DNA from: Paramoeba atlantica
Lineage: Eukaryota; Discosea
NCBI GenBank assembly: GCA_977017575.1
Contig: CDRNVI010000060.1
Span: 62,001 to 126,000, forward strand
DNA length: 64,000 bases
Reading direction: 5' to 3'
Shown here piece by piece: positions 58,248-64,000 of the stretch. Position 1 is the stretch's first letter, and every line of letters begins with the position of its first letter. The position numbers and the translations under genes are program-made. The notes under the pieces were generated by a model. The model was given only the letters and a program-made list of their open reading frames with translations, ran no database searches and had not been told where the DNA came from.

Positions 58248-60701
58248 TCACCCCTCGTCGGAATCTTCCGAATCCCCCTCCCCGTTCTCTCCCACCCCCT
58301 TTCCCAAAAACTCCCGTTGGAGCTTCAGAAACACGTGCTGGGTGTACCCCTCGGGCATCTCCCCCGGGTCAAAGTACCCCGGGGAGGCGCCGACGACCCA
58401 GCGCCCCTTGACCGCGCTCACGGTGCGGATGTAGTGCCGCGAGGTGAACACGTACTCGTGGTAGAGCACGAACTCGGGCAGCGGCCCCCCCCGGGCCAGC
58501 AGCCCGCTCCCGGGGTGGATCTCCACCGCCGTCTGGCCCCGGACGAGCCGGTAGGTGCGCTTCCCCACGCTGTGGGCCACATTCATAAAGTGGCCACAGA
58601 GGAGGGATTGCAGCACCCGTTCGCGGGTGTCCCCGGGGAGAGGGGATAATGATCCGTTTTTTGCTAATACATCTTTTGTATTTTTGTCGTAATCCCCTCG
58701 TAGATCTCCAGAACGGGATCGCGGGGATCCCGAAAAGGTTTCTGGAGCAGCGTTACTTTGTTTTGTGTTTAGAGTTGGACGACTCTCGAGTAGAGTTTTG
58801 TCCAGAAAACTGGATCGAGACTGTTGAGCGAGTCGAGCCGGTTTGTGGGCCAACACGCGACGAGCGGTGTTCTCGAGCTGTTGGGTGATGTGGAGGGCGG
58901 TACGCAGACCGCGTAGGTTTAAGAAGTGCGCCTTGGCCCAGTCGGCGCTTTGGTTGGCCTCCACGAACCCGCGGAGGGCGTTCATGAGCAGGAGATGGTC
59001 CCCCGAGGGGTCCGCGAAGGTTTGGTGGGCCTGAGCCGCGACGGCTTTGCGATCCCGGGGGGCTAGCAGTACCCTTGGGGCGTTCAGCATGGCGGCAATG
59101 GCGCACATCTCCGGTCCGACGCCTCGGGAATAGCCTGCGAGAATGCTGCGTGCGAGCTGGGGGTCCAGAGGGAACTCCGCCATACGGTTTCCCGTAGCCG
59201 TGAGGGCTCCGTGCTCGTCCATGGCCCCAATAAAGTGTAGCACCTCCAGCGCGTGCATCAGCGTTTCGGGCGCCGGAGCATCGAGAAAATCAAATTGGAT
59301 TAAATTTGAGATGCCCAGACGCAGCATGGTGAGGACAACCGAGCTTAGATTCACCCGAAGAAGTTCCGGGTAGGTTTGTGGGACCAATTCCTCGAATGCG
59401 GAAAGGGGAAACAGCCGATAACATTTTCCCGGACACGTTCGCCCGGCTCGTCCTTTTCGTTGATCACACGCGGCCTGGCTGATTGGAGTCACGAGCAAGG
59501 ACTCGACCCTTGTACGGGGGTTGAATACTTTCTGTTTGCTAAAGCCGGGGTCTACAACGTAGACGACCCCGTCAATGGTCAGGGAGGTCTCGGCAATATT
59601 GGTGGCAATCACAACTTTACGTCCCCCAGGGGGTGCAGGGTCGAAAATACGTTGTAGAACATGGGGAGGAAGTGCGGCATAGGCAGGAATGCACCGTAGA
59701 GGGGGAATGGGAGATTTCGGGGCTTCCGACTTTACGGATTCAATACCAACATCGTTTCTTTCAAATGTTGACGCCTCCAATGTAGCCCCATTGCCTTGAT
59801 TTCTGCGAAGCGATGCGATCCTTTCCTCAATCCGCAAACACGCATCCTCGATTTCTTCTTCCCCCGGAAGAAACAGCAGAATGTCTCCCGGAGGTTCACT
59901 TCGGTGAATTTTTACAACCGTATGAATCGCACTTTCGAGGTAATCCGGTACCGTCTGTTTTGTATACACAACCTCGACAGGATACACCCGTCCGGGGATG
60001 CGCAACACCGGAGCTTGCGGAAAAAACGCTTGAAATTTTTCACTCTCCAACGTGGCAGACATAATCACCACCTTCAGCTCCGGTCGTTCCGGCAACAACC
60101 TTTTTAAAAACCCCAACAACAGATCGGTTTGCACCGTTCGCTCATGGGCCTCATCCAGCACAATGGCGTCGTATTTTTCCAGTCTCGGGTCGCCCATAGC
60201 CTCCCGAAGCAGCATACCATCGGTTAAATAGGTTAACCGCGTACAGCTGGAGGTTTTATCCTCGAACCGGATCGAATACCCCACCTGCTGCCCGAGCCTC
60301 ACATCACACTCCTGCGCGACACGTTCCGCAATCGACATCGCGGCCACACGTCGGGGTTGGGTACACGCGACTTTCATTTTTGTACTATGATTCCTTAAAT
60401 CTTTATTTATTGTATTCTTCCCCTTCTCGCTCTCCAGCTCCAGTAACATCGCGGGGACTTGCGTGGTCTTGCCACTTCCGGTTTCCCCGAGTAGAATCAG
60501 AACCGAATGGTTTTGGATTAACTCTAAGAAATCGGATTTATGGCCATAGACCGGGAGAGCGCGTCGGGAGGGGAGAAGGGTGTGGTATCGTGGAGAGAAG
60601 GGGAGCCCGGTGAGGGGGTTGTAAGAAGGGGGAGGGGGGGATGGGTCCTGGGGGGAGGGACGTTTTCGGGAGTGGGAGGTGGGGGGAAGTGGGGCGGCCA
60701 T
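58248..60701 (-). CDS. DEAH-box RNA helicase of the Prp43/DHX15 type (817 aa)
   Basis: All helicase motifs are present: GETGSGKTTQVP (I), TQPRRVAAMS (Ia), DEAH (II), SAT (III), LLFLPGEEEIE (IV), TNIAETSLTIDGVVYVVDPG (V) and QRKGRAGR (VI). The winged-helix/ratchet and OB-fold C-terminal domains follow. The N-terminal signature NPLTGLPFSPRYHTLLPSRR and the C-terminal CGHFMNVAH and YHEYVFTSRHYIRTV fit DHX15/Prp43, which removes the spliceosome from its products and acts in ribosome assembly. Compared with my memory of human DHX15 it has extra stretches near residues 95, 310 and 650-700 that are less GC-rich and low in complexity. The C terminus is acidic. The start Met has a candidate splice acceptor 30 bp upstream. 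Confidence 0.93.
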   Translation of the reverse strand: MAAPLPPTSHSRKRPSPQDPSPPPPSYNPLTGLPFSPRYHTLLPSRRALPVYGHKSDFLELIQNHSVLILLGETGSGKTTQVPAMLLELESEKGKNTINKDLRNHSTKMKVACTQPRRVAAMSIAERVAQECDVRLGQQVGYSIRFEDKTSSCTRLTYLTDGMLLREAMGDPRLEKYDAIVLDEAHERTVQTDLLLGFLKRLLPERPELKVVIMSATLESEKFQAFFPQAPVLRIPGRVYPVEVVYTKQTVPDYLESAIHTVVKIHRSEPPGDILLFLPGEEEIEDACLRIEERIASLRRNQGNGATLEASTFERNDVGIESVKSEAPKSPIPPLRCIPAYAALPPHVLQRIFDPAPPGGRKVVIATNIAETSLTIDGVVYVVDPGFSKQKVFNPRTRVESLLVTPISQAACDQRKGRAGRTCPGKCYRLFPLSAFEELVPQTYPELLRVNLSSVVLTMLRLGISNLIQFDFLDAPAPETLMHALEVLHFIGAMDEHGALTATGNRMAEFPLDPQLARSILAGYSRGVGPEMCAIAAMLNAPRVLLAPRDRKAVAAQAHQTFADPSGDHLLLMNALRGFVEANQSADWAKAHFLNLRGLRTALHITQQLENTARRVLAHKPARLAQQSRSSFLDKTLLESRPTLNTKQSNAAPETFSGSPRSRSGDLRGDYDKNTKDVLAKNGSLSPLPGDTRERVLQSLLCGHFMNVAHSVGKRTYRLVRGQTAVEIHPGSGLLARGGPLPEFVLYHEYVFTSRHYIRTVSAVKGRWVVGASPGYFDPGEMPEGYTQHVFLKLQREFLGKGVGENGEGDSEDSDEG

Positions 60702-60723
60702 GAGGAGGGGGTGGGAAATCTAT

Positions 60724-60752
60724 TCCAGAGGTCTGCAAAGCTAGAAAAAAGT
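60724..60752 (-). promoter_or_regulatory. Candidate trans-splice acceptor of the helicase gene
   Basis: On the coding strand, CTTTTTTCTAG CTTTGCAG places an AG at 60734-60733, about 32 bp before the start codon, directly after a T-rich tract. It is the first AG after the tract apart from the TAG within it. This is an inference from sequence; there are no transcript data. Confidence 0.4.
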
Positions 60753-60828
60753 TTGATTCCGTTTATCCCGTAGTGGATACTTGTACGACGAAGGGTGTAC
60801 ACAGTTAACCTAAGATAGTGTAAAAACG

Positions 60829-60878
60829 AGCTTGCGAAATGATGCTGCTTTTTTCAAAGCAGGATCATTTCGCAAGCT
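60829..60878. other. Long hairpin, 23-bp stem with 4-base loop
   Basis: The arms 60829-60851 and 60856-60878 pair with a single mismatch; the left arm begins AGCTTGCGAAATGATG. It lies about 130 bp upstream of the helicase start. It could be a small foldback element or a structured RNA signal between genes of the unit. Confidence 0.75.
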
Positions 60879-61279
60879 TTGTGGTGCTTTGCAAAAGCTT
60901 GGAAAAGCTCACACGAAATGGTTTTTTTTATTATTTTGTTCACTACACTCTTAAATAGTGAAAAAAAACTACTTTCGATCTCCAAGCAATAGAATCGGCC
61001 AGAACGCTCTTGAGAATCGGGGAAAGCTGGTCGTAGCTACTGATCGCATCATCAGTTCCGCGAAGAAGAGGGAGCATGCATGCACCCATGTCGAACACAG
61101 CCGTCCTAGCATGTGCTAAAGGCTTTCTCGGAGGCATGAGCCTCTTGGACAAATGTGTTGAACACTGTTCTCAAATTATCTTTTCACGGGAGAATCTCCT
61201 GGGGATCACCCCATTCGAGAACAAGGCCGAGGACATGCATGTAAAGACGAAGAACGCCTGCAAGGCGTACCCCTAGTTA
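60879..61279 (-). other. Intergenic stretch with an unassigned short ORF
   Basis: On the minus strand 60943-61152 is open for 69 residues (contains DAISSYDQLSPILKSVLADS), and on the plus strand 61076-61276 for 66. Neither is recognised. I call no gene. Confidence 0.25.
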
Positions 61280-62610
61280 TTGCAGCCAAGGAGCTGCGAC
61301 ACATCCAGTGCGACCCTGCTTTGGGTCCCAAGCGATGGTATCCGGTATTTCTTCAGAGCACCGGCAGGGAGCTATGATAATTGCGGAACATCAATGGGCC
61401 TCCGCCGCCGACCTTTACGGCCATCTCCATCAAGAACTCCAGGACCTAAACGCACTTCCCCTGGCCCCTCTCCAGGCCCCACGGAAACGCGAAATTTGGA
61501 GATGGACGAGCCTCCCCTTCTCCCTTCCTGTGCCGACGAACCTCCTGCCCTCACAAACACCCTAACAGACGCCACTAGAGGACCTTACTCATCCCAGTAC
61601 TAAGGACCCACTTCAAGCAAGGCGGACCCTCCCCACCAGCAAGGCGGACACCAACCCCCATCTTCGATGCAACTCCCCGAAGACAATTGGACTAGGGTCA
61701 ACTTACTTCTCGGACCCCAGTTAGCCGGACTCATCTAGGTCCCCATCCCTGCACCCTTTACAACCCCTTACAAGGGCTCGTACAAGCATTAGGTTTCACT
61801 TTGGGGTTCCCTCCCAACGGCAGAAGCCTGACCCACGAACTGGAAGGCCGTACCCGGAGACCGATGAGGACCTGGTAAAGGCAGGGTGCATTTGGTCCTC
61901 TCTCCTAACCCGAAACCACGGCCCCTCCCATGGACCCCACGGCAACGTATTCGTCGGATCGGAAGCAGGGGCCAGTATAGAGACGCCATCCGATCTCCCA
62001 GATGAACACATCCCCTTCTTCCTTTGTAACGCCCTGGGTATAGCTCAGTGCTTCGCAGGAGCCTGGACCCCGTCCGTGTGGGAGGACGGAATGGCATGCT
62101 GGAGCTTCACAACGACGGAGGGTCTGATAGCCGACTCGGAATGGTCGGCCGAGTGCGTGCGGTGTAAGCTCCACAGAGGGTGCATCGAGGCCAACCCGGG
62201 ACCAGGTCGCGGAAAACGTAAGTATACCCCATCCAAATCCTCCTGTCCCGATGATAATAACCTCGTGAACACAACGGGACAGACGAGCCAGACGAGCATA
62301 CACTTCGAGGATACCCCCACCCCGCTACCCTACGAATATTACACTCCGAACCCTAATCGCACATCCCCTTCCCATGGGGGAGTCATGCTTGATGCCAGCG
62401 AGGATTACGCTGGATACAATCTGCATACATCATGTACACACATCATACCATCATGTGACGATCTCCATCCAAGAAACGGTCCCGAGAGTACGTCCATTTC
62501 GCGTTAAAAGTGATCTGCGGATTTGCAACTCCAGGACGCTCGACGTGACGGGCCTGCATCACCCAGATGGCGAAGAGAACGAGAAATATCAGATGGGAGA
62601 CATGCATCAA
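61280..62610 (+). mobile_element. LINE 5' region with a 2A-like motif
   Basis: Two open pieces (61280-61603, proline-rich, and 62076-62507) read on the plus strand. The second contains GCIEANPGPG at 62178-62207, close to the D-[VI]-E-x-N-P-G-P ribosome-skipping motif. Such motifs occur at the N terminus of kinetoplastid L1Tc/ingi and several animal LINEs. A following KSDLRICNSRTLDVTG (about 62505-62552) may be the start of an AP-type endonuclease, truncated. The region is GC-richer than its flanks. The rest of the element is absent. Confidence 0.45.
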
Positions 62611-62940
62611 AAAGAAAGGAGAAATAGCAGAAAATACTCTGTTTTGACCTATGTTGTGCTTGTATACTTTACATATACGTATGTATGATTACCATTAGCA
62701 TCTTTACCACTTGCATCTTTGATCGACCCCAGAGAAATTTGGGAGCAGATAACTATATGTAAGTACATACATGTGTATGTATACATACATGTATATTGTA
62801 CCCGCTTTCAAACTTATTTTCTTTGTGTACGAAGAAAAAAATTATCCTACAATTCGCGAATTATTTATATTGCAGTTATATTTACATGTGTATAATCATA
62901 CATTACTAACACAAGCTTACATAACTTATGCGTAAGTAGC
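62611..62940. other. AT-rich spacer with a palindromic ATG/CAT repeat patch
   Basis: TACATACATGTGTATGTA and TACATACATGTATA overlap at about 62764-62796 and can fold into hairpins. Otherwise nothing is recognised before the 3' end of the last LRR gene. Confidence 0.45.
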
Positions 62941-63795
62941 CTACACGAATTCTATCAATGTATCTATTGTGTTAAAGCATCTTTTTTCAAGACCAACTTG
63001 CATCACGCGACCACGCAAATTAGGATTGTTATCTAAGCGACAGTACGCCGCATTTTTTACCCAGCACTCCGCGTTAACCAAAAGTTCGAAATTATTGTCT
63101 TGTGCATAGAGTTCAACAAAAAAGTCCGGAAGATTACGAAAATCAAGTTTCCCACTAAAATGGTTGTTCGAAACGTCCAAGACTCGTAAATTCAATGGTA
63201 GATGGCACAAATCTATTGTCCCATCAAACTTATTATGTTCCAACCACATGTCGGTTAAATTAGGAGGCAACTTTGTGAGGTTGATCTGCCCGGTAAAATC
63301 GTTTTGGTTTAAGTAAAGCTTCTCAATGAGAGGAGGCAAAAATTGTGGATCAAACCTGCCAAAAAAACGATTAGAACTAAGATTGCATAACTTTAAAGAT
63401 TGCGGAAGACAACGAAATTCAACCTCGCCTGTCAAGTCATCATTATCCAGATGCAGGTCGATGAGAGTCAATGGAAGATACTTCCAAACAACCAAGCCGC
63501 GTGTTGGATACACTTTTGGAACATAATCTGAATTGGTCCAGTCTAATGCTGTGACTTCATCCATCTCATTGCACGTCACACCCGACCACTTGCATGCTGT
63601 TACGTTTGTACACCATGTGGGATGCAGACCTTCCAGATTTTTAACAAAACGAGCTAAATCGTATTCTTGTGGTAATGCGGCACCGCGAATTCTACCCGGC
63701 GCTCGTGATGTAGATTGTGATGACACGGAACCTGGCAGTGATACCGTTGCCCCATTTCGAGTAGGTGCGTCGTCAGCTGACGTTACTGAATACAT
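62941..63795 (-). CDS. Leucine-rich-repeat protein (284 aa)
   Basis: PGRIRGAALPQEYDLARFV is followed by the cap TACKWSGVTC. A longer link after the cap (residues about 85-100) precedes six regular repeats. The last 65 residues depart from the repeat pattern and hold three cysteines (ECWVKNAAYC and KRCFN), perhaps a C-terminal cap. The N terminus (MYSVTSADDAPTRNG) is polar and no signal peptide is visible, so the true start may be missing or upstream in another frame. It is the first host gene of the unit in this window in transcription order. Confidence 0.82.
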   Translation of the reverse strand: MYSVTSADDAPTRNGATVSLPGSVSSQSTSRAPGRIRGAALPQEYDLARFVKNLEGLHPTWCTNVTACKWSGVTCNEMDEVTALDWTNSDYVPKVYPTRGLVVWKYLPLTLIDLHLDNDDLTGEVEFRCLPQSLKLCNLSSNRFFGRFDPQFLPPLIEKLYLNQNDFTGQINLTKLPPNLTDMWLEHNKFDGTIDLCHLPLNLRVLDVSNNHFSGKLDFRNLPDFFVELYAQDNNFELLVNAECWVKNAAYCRLDNNPNLRGRVMQVGLEKRCFNTIDTLIEFV

Positions 63796-64000
63796 GGAGT
63801 AAACATTTACAAGAGTCCTGCATTTTTGATATATGCATTTGTATATAGTACATTGAGACTGTATACTACCCCTCTTATTATCATTTTGTTGAAAAGGCCA
63901 TGGACTCGATTAATCCCAAAATCTCCCAAAAATGTTTTAAAGACTATCTAAAGTGAGGGGATCCATGGGGCAGCATGCCCAAACTCTTCTACCAGTGCTA
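63796..64000. other. Right edge, nothing recognised
   Basis: AT-rich sequence upstream of the last LRR gene. No feature is supported. Confidence 0.4.

Noticed and set aside
58317-59106. Plus- and minus-strand ORFs overlapping the DEAH helicase in other frames
   Set aside because: They are shadows; the helicase frame has all family motifs.

Overview
This window is from a nuclear genome of a eukaryote, most likely a euglenozoan (kinetoplastid or diplonemid). Three observations support this. (1) Every host gene I can support, 15 in all, reads on the minus strand from 3.2 kb to 63.8 kb and none has a recognisable intron. This is what a polycistronic directional gene cluster looks like. (2) On the same strand there are three copies of a core, GATACAGTTTCTGTAC or close variants, followed by a GTTG end (28.8, 29.5 and 34.35 kb). 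This core closely resembles the 3' half of kinetoplastid and diplonemid spliced leaders as I remember them. (3) Polypyrimidine-AG candidates lie upstream of some host starts. I cannot name the species.

The host content is of two kinds. Three GC-rich single genes look like core genes: a DEAH helicase of the Prp43/DHX15 type (58.2-60.7 kb), a TMEM184/OST-alpha-type seven-helix membrane protein (41.1-42.4 kb) and an 1171-residue protein I do not recognise (19.4-22.9 kb). Around them is a family of at least 12 leucine-rich-repeat (LRR) genes. They share a short leader or signal peptide, a basic G-K/R-V-R-G stretch, an LPQEY/LSQDI helix, a cap of the form W...C-x-W-x-G-V-x-C, and 5-9 repeats of about 23 residues. 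They look like secreted recognition or surface proteins. The family is turning over: there is a recent 1.25-kb duplication (7.5 and 11.6 kb), a fused and interrupted pseudogene (17.8-18.8 kb) and several truncated members.

The rest is mobile-element debris, mostly on the plus strand, antisense to the host genes. From left to right: a frameshifted LINE with a restriction-like endonuclease (1-2.5 kb); Tc1/mariner pieces (5.8, 24, 42.7, 47.9 and 54 kb); a gag-like retroelement fossil (9.3-10.5 kb); three copies of an unclassified ORF family (10.6, 13.5 and 50.7 kb); a Harbinger-like transposase end (16.9 kb); pogo/Tigger (27-28 kb); a long, apparently intact LINE ORF with four N-terminal zinc motifs (29.6-34.3 kb); Merlin elements (34.9, 48.2 and 53 kb), one with exact ends and target duplication; hAT (36.1 and 43.6-45.7 kb); an IS30-type transposase of bacterial appearance (49.9-50.4 kb); and a LINE 5' region with a 2A-like motif (61.3-62.6 kb). 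Foldback elements, hairpins and short dispersed repeats fill most of the gaps.

The most interesting part is 28.3-34.8 kb. An LRR gene is cut, and three successive minus-strand insertions (one long LINE and two GC-rich structured elements of about 0.5 kb) each begin with the spliced-leader-like core. This suggests either retrotransposition of trans-spliced RNA or insertion targeted to spliced-leader sequence.
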